Shown here piece by piece: positions 1 to 11,999 of a DNA stretch of 64,000 nucleotides. Where the stretch lies: contig CAIIXF020000002.1 of assembly GCA_903813345.2 (NCBI GenBank), forward strand, positions 3,574,001 to 3,638,000, read 5' to 3'. Below the pieces are notes generated by a model, which did no database searches, was not told the origin of the DNA, and saw nothing but the letters and a program-made list of their open reading frames with translations. Source of the DNA: Owenia fusiformis. Its lineage: Eukaryota; Annelida; Polychaeta; Sabellida; Oweniidae. Numbering within the stretch: the first letter of the stretch is position 1; every line of letters starts with the position of its first letter. Both the position numbers and the translations under genes were made by a program.

Positions 1-210
1 ATTTTAATATTTTATAACATGTATTATTATAAATTGTATGTATTCATGTTCAACTCATATAAATTGTACACCTTTATGGTTTTTCAAATTTTGATAATGC
101 ACTGATATACCCCCTATGGGTATCTAGTGTGTAAATGTAATACTTAATCATAATGATATTACATGAATAAATAAATAAATAAAAAAACAAAAAAAAGAAA
201 ATAAAAAAAG
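1..210 (+). mobile_element. 3' UTR and A-rich tail of a non-LTR retrotransposon (cut by window edge)
   Basis: These bases match 7464-7674 almost base for base, which is the 3' end of the truncated non-LTR element at 6696-7674. The tail is a run of AAAT units followed by A-rich sequence. The right junction (tail then TTAATACTGG) is identical to the one at 7674/7675, so this is the same insertion copied with the tandem unit, not an independent one. The reverse-transcriptase part would lie left of the window. Confidence 0.8.
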
Positions 211-643
211 TTAATACTGGATTCTGTTGGTGCTGCCATCTTTATATCGGCCCAGAACCTATGGTTACAATTCACTGTGTTAGCGCAGGATCTTGGGTCC
301 TTTATTTAATTCAGGAGCCATGCATATTCCTTATATGCCCTCAATTCAAAATGCAGAAAAATACTAATAATCTAAAAATAATCAACATTTAAGGAACCAC
401 AACACAATGGGCATATTGAAGCCAGTCCGGTAACAAAGAAATTATGGTCCCCCTTTTTAAAGGCCCTTACTGGCCCTGATTGTGTATAAGATAATAAGGG
501 ATAGATTAGCATTTCAGTTTCCGCATGTCCCGAAAAACAACAAGAACAAGGACCAGTAAGTTCTCACCAAGTTTTGGAGGTCATTAAGCACCAGAAGGGT
601 CATCTAAGGACATAATTAAGCAGTGGTTTCAACAAGCCAATAC

Positions 644-1166
644 TTACCTTCTTCTAAGGCCACTGTATCGTGGCCTTCCAGTACAGATATATTTCTGCAT
701 GAACAACTGGTCATGTCGTAATCATAAAATTTGAAATCATATGTCCGCCATTTTTCCACATCACAATTTGAATTGCGAGTTTTGGTCTTATTACCTCACC
801 AAAAATTCCAAAACACACATAAAGTGATCAGTGTATTAGTTCACATCTTCTGGATCGCTAACTTAGAATTTACAGCCAGTTACTAATGTCAGACGTTAAC
901 GACATTTCGTCCAGTTTTCGAACATCGCCATTTTTCTTGGAGCCATTTTGTTTTAATTTTAGACGAAATCCTGATGAAATCATGTAATATCTCATCAAGG
1001 AACCGAGCTGGGTCCGGTTTGGTTAATGATTTATTTATCTGGCGATTTTTAAAATATTCAATAAATTTATGACACCCCGGCATGCTTTTTTCAAATAGAG
1101 TTCACAGTATTCCAGATGCAATCCCCTCTAGCCAAGTATTGGCTAGAGACTCGAGTAAGCCAATAC
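644..1166. other. 523-bp segment present only in unit 1
   Basis: The 10-mer AAGCCAATAC stands at both edges in unit 1 (634-643 and 1157-1166) and once in unit 2 (near 8116). AGCCAATACTT near the left edge has its reverse complement at 1134-1144. Either a small element inserted with a ~10-bp target duplication, or unit 2 lost the segment by recombination between short direct repeats. No gene is seen inside. Confidence 0.5.
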
Positions 1167-1355
1167 CACCCCAACACTGCAAATGATATGCTGAAATGGT
1201 TTAGACAATGCTTTGGTGGTCAGTTCATCAGTTGCAGAACGCAAACCATATGGACAGCTCATTAGCCAGATCTAAATCCCCCAAATTTTTATCTTTGAGG
1301 ATTTCTCAAAGCCAATGTGTATACTGACAGGCCCCTAACAATCTAAGAGCGCAAT

Positions 1356-1822
1356 GGCCAAAATGCCCTAATACGTCACTTCCGCTGAATAGAAAAAAGT
1401 AGTATTCAAAAATAAATGTAGTCCCAACACAATTGTGATCATGACGAGTCAGTAAGCTAGTATGTAGGCACAGTTGTAATCTTTTTGCAATGGCAACATG
1501 CCATTTCTTCTGAAAATGCGTTTATTTGGGTTATCTGAAGGAAAATTTCGAGTCAAGTGGCGTATTAATTTTGCCTTCATTTTTGTGAATTTCAATTTGT
1601 GTCTGCAGAGAGAGGGGGTAGTGTCACAATTGACCAATTATTTCAAAAAGTAGAGATTGGCCCCTATTGAGTTTAGTGTCAAGATGTAGCTTAGACATAG
1701 CTTTAGAACCTCAGATAGGCCAGTGAGGCCACATAAATCCATAACTCGAGATAAAAAGCCAGGCGTTTGCCCTTTTGCCCATTGACTAGTATGGTGACGT
1801 GAATTAGGGCAGTTTTGCCAAT
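1356..1822. other. 467-bp segment present only in unit 1
   Basis: Alignment of units 1 and 2 breaks at CAAT (1352-1355) and resumes at CAAT (1819-1822). Unit 2 reads straight through with a single CAAT. Four bases of microhomology fit a simple deletion in unit 2 better than an insertion. The short ORFs here are not supported as genes. Confidence 0.45.
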
Positions 1823-2477
1823 AACTTCCCACATTAATGTGTAAAGGTCATGGTCATTAACAACTTTGGTCGCAGGATTCGTGTGTGCATAGAGAGAAGT
1901 GCCCACTTTAAGCATGTTTTGTAAAGTACTGTAGTTTTTGACAGAATTAACAGACTATCATCAAACTTTCAGAACACAATTCACATTGAATGAACTAAAT
2001 AATTCTAAAATTTTAAGGCAAAATATGCAAAATTGACCGAGTTATTCAACTTTCTTACGGTCCTGTTTTTTTGGACACCCTGTATTATCATATCTTTTTC
2101 ATATATCTTTATCATGTAGCTGAGGAACAGGCAATTCGATTTTTGATTACTCTCAACTAAGTTTTGAGATATGGTTCTGAAAAATCGATCAACAAAAACT
2201 CCAAATTCAATGTTATTGGTGTTAAAACGACGGGCTTCAATACACAACATAAGGACTTTACAAATATTCCTTTTGAATAACATGTTCTATTGCACATTTA
2301 ACATTTTGTAATTTTAAAGAATTCGATTTATTGACCGAACGTATTTAAGACGGGCTTCATTTAAGGTCATGTAAATCACGAAACGGAATATTGACGAGAC
2401 CTTAGGCCTAATGTAGAGTTTATAAAGACACCGTTCATTGATGTGATATATTTATTGAAACAACTTGGACACGCCAA

Positions 2478-2577
2478 ACCTACGAACGTCAAAAAACTGT
2501 CGTACAGTTTTCTATACGTTGACCAAATTAGCTCATTTGAAGCAAAAAACTAAGGTGGATGTTTTAAAAAACCGGAC
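2478..2577 (+). repeat. Diverged terminal repeat of the GTCACCGTACAG element, directly upstream of GT31 copy 1
   Basis: The order of motifs (ACGTCAAAAAA, GTACAGTTTTCT, ACGTTGACC, then TTTGAAGCAAAAAACTA and TTTTAAAAA) matches the outer end of the element at 20721-23733 in order and spacing, with many substitutions. It ends about 40 bp before the GT31 start codon, so part of the gene's 5' flank or leader descends from a transposon end. Confidence 0.5.
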
Positions 2578-2614
2578 AACTTCGTGCTAACGCATACTTA
2601 ATCATAAAATAAAA

Positions 2615-3586
2615 ATGAGGCTCTGTCAAAGATTAGTGACCGCTACAGTTATGGGTATGTTTGTTTGTATTTTAATAACAAGGGAATTGAAGCATAAGTC
2701 TTCAAAGAATACTAGGAAGATGAGTATTAGATATGATGATAGTTGGTTCAAATCAAGTTACATCATTAACGAGGAAAGTATTTGTCGGGATACTAATGCG
2801 GACATACTATTCTACATCCATACTGCGCCGAATCATAAGAACCACAGGGATATAATACGTTCAACCTGGGGAGGCAAGAAGCAGTATAGGGATTACAAAA
2901 TTACAATGGTGTTCTTATTAGGACATAGCAATGACGATCAAATCAATGAGGGTATACATAATGAAAGCACCATTCACCATGACATCATACAAGGGACCTT
3001 CAGAGACACCTATCTTAATCTTACATATAAGGCTAGGATGGGGCTAAATTGGGTCAATGCCTATTGCTCAAATGCAAAGTTCATTATTAAGACAGATGAT
3101 GATGTATTTGTAAACATTCCGATTCTCATTAAACAACTTGAGGAACTGGAGATAAAGAATGAGACAAAAAACCTATTGATGTGCAGCGTGATATATGAAG
3201 ATAAAGTCAACCGAAATGAACTACATAAAAATTACGTCTCGGAAGATGAGTATGATGTTCATGAACCAGATATATATCCCGATTATTGCCCAGGAATGGC
3301 CTTTGTGCTTTCGAGAAATGCCTTGATGAAGATACACACATTGCTTAACTACACAAGGTTTCTTAAAGTGGATGATGTTTACATAACAGGGATTCTAGCC
3401 AAGATGGCGGGAATAAAGCATAAAGACAGCACCAAATTGACAGGGATTGACGGACTTTGGGGAATCAAGTGGCCATGGGAAGAATATAAGGATTTAGACA
3501 GATCACGCTTGAATCAATACATGTTTATTCTCGTAGAAGGAAAGCCAGAGAGCATAGGTGAAATTTGGGAAAACATGCAATTTTGA
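2615..3586 (+). CDS. Beta-1,3-galactosyltransferase-like glycosyltransferase (GT31), copy 1
   Basis: This intronless gene encodes 323 residues. Its product should be a type II Golgi membrane enzyme that transfers a sugar, probably galactose or N-acetyl-sugar, in beta-1,3 linkage to a glycan. Residues about 7-22 form a single hydrophobic signal anchor after a short basic cytosolic end. Family motifs follow in order: RSTWG (82-86), FLLG (100-103), the metal-binding DDD (161-163) in KTDDDVFVN, YPDYCPG (221-227), and KVDDVYITG (251-259), the counterpart of the usual EDVYVG. N-glycosylation sequons are at 116, 135, 182 and 245. The start is the first ATG after an in-frame TAA at 2588-2590. Length is typical for a compact B3GALT. 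Acceptor and exact donor cannot be told from sequence. An almost identical paralogue is at 9106. Confidence 0.9.
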   Translation: MRLCQRLVTATVMGMFVCILITRELKHKSSKNTRKMSIRYDDSWFKSSYIINEESICRDTNADILFYIHTAPNHKNHRDIIRSTWGGKKQYRDYKITMVFLLGHSNDDQINEGIHNESTIHHDIIQGTFRDTYLNLTYKARMGLNWVNAYCSNAKFIIKTDDDVFVNIPILIKQLEELEIKNETKNLLMCSVIYEDKVNRNELHKNYVSEDEYDVHEPDIYPDYCPGMAFVLSRNALMKIHTLLNYTRFLKVDDVYITGILAKMAGIKHKDSTKLTGIDGLWGIKWPWEEYKDLDRSRLNQYMFILVEGKPESIGEIWENMQF

Positions 3587-4179
3587 TCAATAGAGATTGT
3601 TTGATATCATCTAAATAATTAAGAGGATTACGCACGCAAAACATGGCACGTGATCGATATAGTAGAAAAAACTGGGATCAAGAAAATGACACTCTATTTT
3701 CTCTTAGGTTCCAATACACCATTGGAAAGCCTAAGGTGAGCGTCAATTTTAAGTATCTGACCTCTCGGAGATTTGCTAGTGCAAAGTTGAAAAATGAACC
3801 CATCCATTTGTCTCATTAGTCACGTTACAGTACACAGAGACGATTTTACAAAAGATCGCAGGAAAATCATAGCTGGAGGCCTTACGAAACCAATCACGTC
3901 AGTTGTTTATTACGAAGTTACCATGCTTACGGTGAGATACCTGCCCGCCGCAGTGATATACCACTGCACGGGAGTTCGGAGGCCTTAGCTATATAGTGAT
4001 TTGGATATGTTGCTATAGCAATCGCATTCAGCAGTTTTAGCAATTTCTTTCCATTCACAATGACTCCTACTAATAATAATAACTTAGTTAAACTTTGAGA
4101 AGAAATCTGCTTTTGTTCAATACTTGATCAAATACAAAACATTCAAATGCAAAGAAGCTGTTCCATTGCCTTGAATGTC

Positions 4180-4185
4180 AATAAA
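4180..4185 (+). promoter_or_regulatory. Candidate poly(A) signal AATAAA for GT31 copy 1
   Basis: AATAAA lies about 595 bp after the stop codon and is followed by T/G-rich sequence. The surrounding CAATAAAG (4179-4186) is the intact, single-copy form of the site that is duplicated around the 3.3 kb element in unit 2. Use as a polyadenylation signal is inference. Confidence 0.35.
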
Positions 4186-5004
4186 GGTCAGATGTTTTTT
4201 ATGTCTCTGAGGAACGCTATTACAAACAAATGTGCGATAACAAAAGCTCACTAATGTGACATTGAAAACCAATAACTGTTAAAAATGGCGATTTTACATG
4301 AAATAGTAATTGAAAATAGCTGAAACTAAATTATTTTTTCTCTTTGTTTTATGTATTCTAAAATAAATTGCCTTTATCTAAATTCGGTCAACATACTTTT
4401 TGATCCCTCCGGTTGTAAATAGCTTTGATACCTCGCTAATAAGTTGAGAATTTCGTGAACTCGTTGATGTAACAGGACAACGTACACGCCTTTGAAAACA
4501 TGCCATATCTCGGTAATAAATGGTCGAATCTTTTAACTTTGGTTCTGTTCGGATAGAGAAAATTCATTCAGGGTGTGACGACAGCACGTATGTCACACAA
4601 CCCCAAGCACCTGCAGAGGGTGTCAGATATGTTAAAGTGTCTTTCTAAGACTTAGAAGGAGAAATGTGAGATTTCGAGCCATATGTCTCAAGAAAATGCT
4701 CTTACCTTTCTAGTAGGATGAGTTCAGGTGCCAAAAACAGCTGATCAAAGGATATATATCATTTTCTAATTGAAACTTTTTGTTGAGCCCTGCATTTTTA
4801 ACACTATTTTGACAGGAAGTCATATCCAAAATGAAAACTGAATAAAACAACATTTATCCTAAATGTAGATCAAAATACTTACTCCGACATGCAAAATGTT
4901 ATTATTAATAGTAATGCTGACAATTTTTAAGAAATTTAAGCATGTAAATAAGACTTTTTTCGTCCATGATTATATAGATAAAGAATTTCTCCCTTCAGGA
5001 GCTT

Positions 5005-5085
5005 TGGCAGTTTGGTGTAGTGGTTAGAGCTTTTGGCTCAAACAAAGTTTTATTCTAAAAGATCTGGGTTCAAATCCCTCCGGTG
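5005..5085 (+). repeat. tRNA-like SINE head
   Basis: An A-box-like TGGTGTAGTGGTTAGAGC (5013-5030) and a B-box-like GGTTCAAATCC (within 5066-5078) have tRNA-like order and spacing, and a T-rich tail follows. The anticodon and acceptor stems do not pair, so this is not a working tRNA. It sits in the ~0.9 kb of unit 1 that is absent from unit 2. I read it as a tRNA-derived SINE or tRNA pseudogene. Confidence 0.5.
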
Positions 5086-6695
5086 GAATATGTTTTTATT
5101 CTTTATTTTTGTTTTTTTTCATTTTGATCCACAATATTTCTAAAATAAATTTTTATATATGGCACTTAAACCATATTTAGTATTTCCAAGGGTTTTAATT
5201 TTTAGATGAAATCATAGAAAGTTACTTTAATTGTTTTACACCGTTACACCGCACACAGTAAAGATTTGTTGGACCATTCTCGGATTCGAAAAATAATAGA
5301 TCTACACTGTATTTTGGTAAGTTAAGCTTACAATCTAGACGACAGAATCGCAAAGATAATCATGCAACAAAATAATTTTGGAATGTGTTTTTGATCCTAC
5401 CACCCCTATGAAAAAAATGTAAAATACAGGTAACCGAAAATGAATTATCCGTGGTTATCCATCCTTTGGTTCAGTTTATCAGACCATCGTGTTACAAATC
5501 GTGATAATAGTTGTGATTGAATTAAGATGAGCACCCTGGAAAATTCTGAAAAATCACCGTTTTGCTTGTGAAAATCGACCCGATGACGTTACTCATACAT
5601 TGACAGTAGTCGTGTGGGAAAAGGGACACTTTCCAAGAAAACAATGTGTCCACTCGTCTCCCTCATATATATCTTTTATTGACTCTTTAGATGTCATATC
5701 ATGACATATTAGTCACTAAGGTAGAGCAGTTCTTCCCATTGTCGAGTTGAAGAACTGGTATCTTTATCCTGGCTAGAACCATAGACAATTCTAGCCAGCG
5801 CCAGGCTTTTATCGAGTTAGCAGCACTCTATAACAAAAAAGGGTTTTCGAAATTACCAGCATTACCACTCTTGTGTGAAACTGTGACAATCCACGCGTAA
5901 AAATCGCCACGGTTATAGAATTGAACTCAAAGCAGTAAATTAACCATTTGTATATAAATCACAAATGAATTGGTCTTATTTTAAATGATTATCAATATTC
6001 TTACATCTTAAAGTTAATATTCAGTAATTACGCGTAATTATCCCTTGATACTATACTTCCCGGTGAATAACACCCGGGAATATTTATGATATCGAAAAAT
6101 CGCATTGTCCCGCCCAATCCCGCTCTCGAAAATCGTATTCACCTCCCACACGTCATGCTCTGACACGGAGATAGAACGTCAAAGAAATCTGAGAAATAAG
6201 CATATGCCCTTTGATGAACATTGATCATGTGTATGCATTCGTTAAATGTTTTGCTGTTGATGTGTTTATGTTTAATATACAATGAAATTGTCTGTCCGTT
6301 GATCTGTACAGTACATCCGTCCGTCAATATTGGCCACATAAATTAAAACTGCTATTCATATTAAATCATATCAAAATTCATTTTATGTATACCCAGAGTA
6401 TGTATCTAAGAGTGCCTATATGGTTTGTCATCGCCATTCCCAAGTACACCCTATATCCGCATCCTCCGATCACAGGGCTTCAAAATCCAGAATATATTCT
6501 TTCTTTTTACCGGGGCAAGAAGGAGGTACGGATTCTGAACACCTGCTTAGGAGGATGTATATCCGAGAAATAGCAGATTTTGATGTAAAAATCTTTAAAT
6601 ATTACAACGTGGTTACAATCATAGGCTTAGGTCGATAGAAATAATCTTTAAATAAAGATGGAATGGTAATCGATCTGTGTTTATTTATGAAAAAG

Positions 6696-7674
6696 CTAAA
6701 CTCAATGATCCACAATAGCAGTTAATGATTGATAAAATTACCATTGAACGTGTGGAAAAAAACAAATTTTCTTGGTGTAATAATAGACAATAAACTCAAT
6801 TGGAATGAACATATATCTTATATTATTTCAAAAATATCAAAAACACTAGGTATACTTTATAAAGTGCGTTATAAATTAAATTTGACAGCTTTACTAGATA
6901 TCTATTACTCTCTTATATATTCTCACATTTCATATTGCAATATTATATGGGGAAATGCCAACAAATTCTTATTAGAAAAAATTTATGCAATTCAAAAGAA
7001 ATTCGTTAAATTATCTTTAAAAGATATATATCATGCAAGTTTACCATTATTCAAGCAACTTCATATTTTAACCATATTTGATATTCACAAGTTAGAAAAA
7101 GCAAAATTCATGTTTAACATTGTAAAAGAGCCTGCACTTTTTCCATCCCATCTATTCAAACAGTATTTTAATTTTAAACACCCTCGCCTCACAAGACAAA
7201 TACGACATATAATTCCATGTAGATTTAAATCAAACTTAACAAAGAAATCAGTTCAATACTCTGGATCAATGATATGGAATAAATTGCCAACTTCCCTTCA
7301 ATCTCTACCCTCTCTACACTCCTTTAAATATAATTACAAAAATATGGATAAATTGTTATTGAGCTATAAGCTGTGAGCATGTAATGTTATTTTTCCACAT
7401 TGTGTTGTATCCATAATGTTTATAATTTCACTCATGGATTTATCATGCAGGCAGTAATTGTATATTTTAATATTTTATAACATGTATTATTATAAATTGT
7501 ATGTATTCATGTTCAACTCATATAAATTGTACACCTTTATGGTTTTTCAAATTTTGATAATGCACTGATATACCCCCTATGGGTATCTAGTGTGTAAATG
7601 TAATACTTAATCATAATGATATTACATGAATAAATAAATAAATAAAAAAACAAAAAAAAAGAAAATAAAAAAAG
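6696..7674 (+). mobile_element. 5'-truncated non-LTR retrotransposon with empty site in unit 3
   Basis: The filled site reads TATGAAAAAG, then the element, then TTAATACTGG. The matching point at 15981-16000 reads TATGAAAAAGTTAATGCTGG with no insert, which fixes the ends. The element is about 979 bp: the C-terminal part of a reverse transcriptase ORF, about 290 bp of 3' UTR, then AAAT repeats and an A-rich tail. Because the flank is A-rich the target duplication cannot be separated from the tail; GAAAAAG fits. Confidence 0.88.
6729..7376 (+). pseudogene. Reverse transcriptase C-terminal fragment (non-LTR retrotransposon)
   Basis: The 215-residue open frame covers the end of the RT domain and the region after it. 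FLGVIIDNKLNW (residues 14-25) matches the conserved LGV-ID stretch of jockey/CR1-like RTs, and YCNIIWG lies about 55 residues later. The polymerase YxDD box, endonuclease and 5' UTR are missing, so it cannot move by itself. Just upstream the family-like sequence continues in another frame. A 7-A run near 6757-6763, where six would keep the frame, looks like a 1-bp insertion. Clade assignment (CR1/L2 versus jockey) is uncertain. Confidence 0.8.
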
Positions 7675-8968
7675 TTAATACTGGATTCTGTTGGTGCTGC
7701 CATCTTTATATCGGCCCAGAACCTATGGTTACAATTCACTGTGTTAGCGCAGGATCTTGGGTCCTTTATTTAATTCAGGAGCCATGCATATTCCTTATAT
7801 GCCCTCAATTCAAAATGCAGAAAAATACTAATAATCTAAAAATAATCAACATTTAAGGAACCACAACACAATGGGCATATTGAAGCCAGTCCGGTAACAA
7901 AGAAATTATGGTCCCCCGGGGATTATGGTCCCCCTTTTTAAAGGCCCTTACTGGCCCTGATTGTGTATAAGATAATAAGGGATAGATTAGCATTTCAGTT
8001 TCCGCATGTCCCGAAAAACAACAAGAACAAGGACCAGTAAGTTCTCACCAAGTTTTGGAGGTCATTAAGCACCAGAAGGGTCATCTAAGGACATAATTAA
8101 GCAGTGGTTTCAACAAGCCAATACCACCCCAACACTGCAAATGATATGCTGAAATGGTTTAGACAATGCTTTGGTGGTCAGTTCATCAGTTGCAGAACGC
8201 AAACCATATGGACAGCTCATTAGCCAGATCTAAATCCCCCAAATTTTTATCTTTGAGGATTTCTCAAAGCCAATGTGTATACTGACAGGCCCCTAACAAT
8301 CTAAGAGCGCAATAACTTCCCACATTAATGTGTAAAGGTCATGGTCATTAACAACTTTGGTCGCAGGATTCGTGTGTGCATAGAGAGAAGTGCCCACTTT
8401 AAGCATGTTTTGTAAAGTACTGTAGTTTTTGACAGAATTAACAGACTATCATCAAACTTTCAGAACACAATTCACATTGAATGAACTAAATAATTCTAAA
8501 ATTTTAAGGCAAAATATGCAAAATTGACCGAGTTATTCAACTTTCTTACGGTCCTGTTTTTTTGGACACCCTGTATTATCATATCTTTTTCATATATCTT
8601 TATCATGTAGCTGAGGAACAGGCAATTCGATTTTTGATTACTCTCAACTAAGTTTTGAGATATGGTTCTGAAAAATCGATCAACAAAAACTCCAAATTCA
8701 ATGTTATTGGTGTTAAAACGACGGGCTTCAATACACAACATAAGGACTTTACAAATATTCCTTTTGAATAACATGTTCTATTGCACATTTAACATTTTGT
8801 AATTTTGAAGAATTGAATTTATTGATCGAATGTATTTAAGACGGGCTTCATTTAAGGTCATGTAAATCACGAAACGGAATATTGACGAGACCTTAGGCCT
8901 AATGTAGAGTTTATAAAGACACCGTTCATTGATGTGATATATTTATTGAAACAACTTGGACACGCCAA

Positions 8969-9068
8969 ACCTACGAACGTCAAAAAACTGTCGTACAGTT
9001 TTCTATACGTTGACCAAATTAGCTCATTTGAAGCAAAAAACTAAGGTGGATGTTTTAAAAAACCGGAC
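8969..9068 (+). repeat. Diverged terminal repeat upstream of GT31 copy 2
   Basis: This is the unit 2 equivalent of 2478-2577, with the same resemblance to the end of the element at 20721-23733. It shows that the transposon relic was already next to the gene before the unit was duplicated. Confidence 0.5.
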
Positions 9069-9105
9069 AACTTCGTGCTAACGCATACTTAATCATAAAA
9101 TAAAA

Positions 9106-10077
9106 ATGAGGCTCTGTCAAAGATTAGTGACCGCTACAGTTATGGGTATGTTTGTTTGTATTTTAATAACAAGGGAATTGAAGCATAAGTCTTCAAAGAA
9201 TACTAGGAAGATGAGTATTAGATATGATGATAGTTGGTTCAAATCAAGTTACATCATTAACGAGGAAAGTATTTGTCGGGATACTAATGCGGACATACTA
9301 TTCTACATCCATACTGCGCCGAATCATAAGAACCACAGGGATATAATACGTTCAACCTGGGGAGGCAAGAAGCAGTATAGGGATTACAAAATTACAATGG
9401 TGTTCTTATTAGGACATAGCAATGACGATCAAATCAATGAGGGTATACATAATGAAAGCACCATTCACCATGACATCATACAAGGGACCTTCAGAGACAC
9501 CTATCTTAATCTTACATATAAGGCTAGGATGGGGCTAAATTGGGTCAATGCCTATTGCTCAAATGCAAAGTTCATTATTAAGACAGATGATGATGTATTT
9601 GTAAACATTCCGATTCTCATTAAACAACTTGAGGAACTGGAGATAAAGAATGAGACAAAAAACCTATTGATGTGCAGGGTGATATATGGAGACAGAGTCA
9701 TCCGAAATGAACTACATAAAAATTACGTCTCGGAAGATGAGTATGATGTTCATGAACCAGATATATATCCCGATTTTTGCCCAGGAATGGCCTTTGTGCT
9801 TTCGAGAAATGCCTTGATGAGGATACACACATTGCTTAACTACACAAGGTTTCTTAAAGTGGATGATGTTTATATAACAGGGATTCTAGCCAAAAAGGCG
9901 GGAATAAAGCATAAAGACAGCACCAAATTGACAGGGATTGACGGACTTTGGGGAATCAAGTTGCCATGGGAAGAATATAAGGATTTAGACAGATCACGCT
10001 TGAATCAATACATGTTTATTCTCGTAGAAGGAAAGCCAGAGAGCATAGGTGAAATTTGGGAAAACATGCAATTTTGA
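9106..10077 (+). CDS. Beta-1,3-galactosyltransferase-like glycosyltransferase (GT31), copy 2
   Basis: This is an intact 323-residue paralogue of 2615-3586 with the same signal anchor, RSTWG, DDD (161-163), DFCPG and KVDDVYITG motifs. By eye, codons 1-190 are identical to copy 1. All eight amino-acid differences lie in residues 191-286: S191R, E195G, K197R, N199I, Y224F, K239R, M264K, W286L. I count three synonymous changes in the same stretch. None touches the metal-binding DDD, but Y224F is inside the conserved YPxYCxG box and W286L is in a conserved-looking Trp-Pro-Trp stretch. Both copies could be active. A shift in acceptor use is possible but unproven. Confidence 0.9.
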   Translation: MRLCQRLVTATVMGMFVCILITRELKHKSSKNTRKMSIRYDDSWFKSSYIINEESICRDTNADILFYIHTAPNHKNHRDIIRSTWGGKKQYRDYKITMVFLLGHSNDDQINEGIHNESTIHHDIIQGTFRDTYLNLTYKARMGLNWVNAYCSNAKFIIKTDDDVFVNIPILIKQLEELEIKNETKNLLMCRVIYGDRVIRNELHKNYVSEDEYDVHEPDIYPDFCPGMAFVLSRNALMRIHTLLNYTRFLKVDDVYITGILAKKAGIKHKDSTKLTGIDGLWGIKLPWEEYKDLDRSRLNQYMFILVEGKPESIGEIWENMQF

Positions 10078-11999
10078 TTAATAGAGATTGCTTGATATCA
10101 TCTAAATAATTAAGAGGACTAGGCATGCAAAACATGGCACGTGATATAGCAGAAAAAACTGGGATCAAGAAAATGACGCTATTTGCTCTTAGGTTCCAAT
10201 ACACCATTGGAAAGCCTAAGGTCAGCGTCAACTTTAAGGATCTGACCTCTCAGATATTTGCTAGTGCAAAGTTGAAAAATGAACCCATTCATTTGTCTCA
10301 TTAGTCACGTTACAGTACACAGAGACGATTTTACAAAAGATCGTAGGAAAATCATAGCTGGAGGCCTTATTCACAATTATAGCTATATCAGGAGGAGTGA
10401 GTAGCTCCCATAATTCTTTCATATTCTATCGTATTCGGGGATTCCCCATTACATCATCTCTTGCATCATCTCCAATCAAATTGCAGGATTCGATCACGTG
10501 AACAATCATGGGCACATGCTCTCTCAGTGCTGCGCATGCGCAGAGTTAAATTTTATATCGTGAGAATGGCGTTTACATCAGTTCAACATCGTCATTTCAA
10601 ACCTACGGTAATATTATTGAAGTTACTCGATCCATACTTGTAGAGAATACTCATAAAACTACAGTGAACATTTGGAGATCCATTTCAACGGAAAATCGAG
10701 GCCTGTTTATAAAATTTGTTTTCGAACGTGCTAATATGATAGGGCATCTTTGGGAATTCTCCCCCCCCTGAGCTATATAGTGATTTGGACATGGTGCTAT
10801 AGCATTCAGCAGTTTTAGCAATTTCTTTCCATTCACAATTCACTTTGAGAAGAAATCTGCTTTTGTTCAATACTTGATCAAATACAAAACATTCAAATGC
10901 AAAGAAGCTTGCTTGAATGTCAATAAAGGGGGGGGGGTGTATAGAGGGTCTTGGAAATGCATATACAATATTTTTCAGCTCTCTTATACCATATACAATA
11001 TTTTTTCACCCCTTTTATACCATATACAATATTTTTCACAGCTCTTATACCATATACGATATTTTAGGTGAAATACAATATACAATAATTTTGAAACTGC
11101 TTTTGATTAAAGTTTGGATATTTATAAGGAAATAATATTAGGAGAGAATCCATGTACTAAAGTAAATGTATTATTATAAGGGAAATAGACTCCAGACTGT
11201 TCAGAAAAGCTGTGACCACATTTTATTTTCAGGTAAACAAGTTGATTTAAAACACATTTATGATATAAGATTCATGACTTATCTTTAGTGATTTCACAAC
11301 CTACTTTGACCAAAAAACTAACTTTAACATTTCTGCAATTTGCTAAAGCCATTAGCCCATTACGAGTGTAAAAGTACCATAAAGATATTCAAAATTAGCA
11401 CAAAACCTGCATCATTGAAATGGGTGGAACTCAGTGTTCCTCTTTCTTATGACCTACTTTCCCATGACTTATTTTAATGTCAATGGAATCCTTCATAGTG
11501 AGCCAGGGAATAAAACCCTTGAAACATAATTGATGCAAAATTGAGAATGTGGAATAAAAGATTCATCATGTGTTCTATGAAAATAAAGTTTGCTGAGGAA
11601 AATATGTATCAGATAGGTAATGAAGATTCACAATGCACAATAATTTTGTAAAGCAGTTACCTGAAAATATTAAGTATTGACAATAGTTTCAGAAATAAAG
11701 GACTTCACAAACTTCCATGTAGATAATTCATTTTTGATTGGACTCCAGTCTGGAAATTAGAGTTTGAAATAAAGGCAAGATGAGACTTGATTGTTTAAAC
11801 ATTTGAAACAAGAGACACATCAGGGTTTCAGATAAGGCAGCCTTAAAGACAGTATAAGTTAAACAAAGGTGTGTCAAAATTAAGTAAATTTCCATAAAGG
11901 TCAAACCACATGTTTCACGAATGATTTCAATGCAAAGATGTATTGATGAGAATGAAAACTACTCTATGTAACTGGAAGTAACTTTCTTTTAAAGGACCA

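Larger units (their letters stand above)
211..7674. repeat. Tandem segmental duplication, unit 1
   Basis: Unit 1 runs from TTAATACTGGATTCTG to the next occurrence of the same start at 7675. It carries the first GT31 gene. Compared with unit 2 it has two extra segments (523 and 467 bp), an extra ~0.9 kb replacing ~0.2 kb (about 4540-5430) and the retroelement at its end; it lacks the 3.3 kb TIR element. Shared stretches are near identical apart from these events, so the duplication looks recent. An assembly artefact (retained haplotype) would also look like this. Confidence 0.85.

Noticed and set aside
5005-5085. Functional tRNA gene
   Set aside because: A and B boxes are present but anticodon and acceptor stems do not pair; called SINE-like instead.
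2005-8774. Identical 92-codon minus-strand frames upstream of both GT31 genes
   Set aside because: Identity comes from the recent duplication of the whole unit. No domain or splice signals are seen, and the stretch includes a GGACACCCTGTAT repeat tip.
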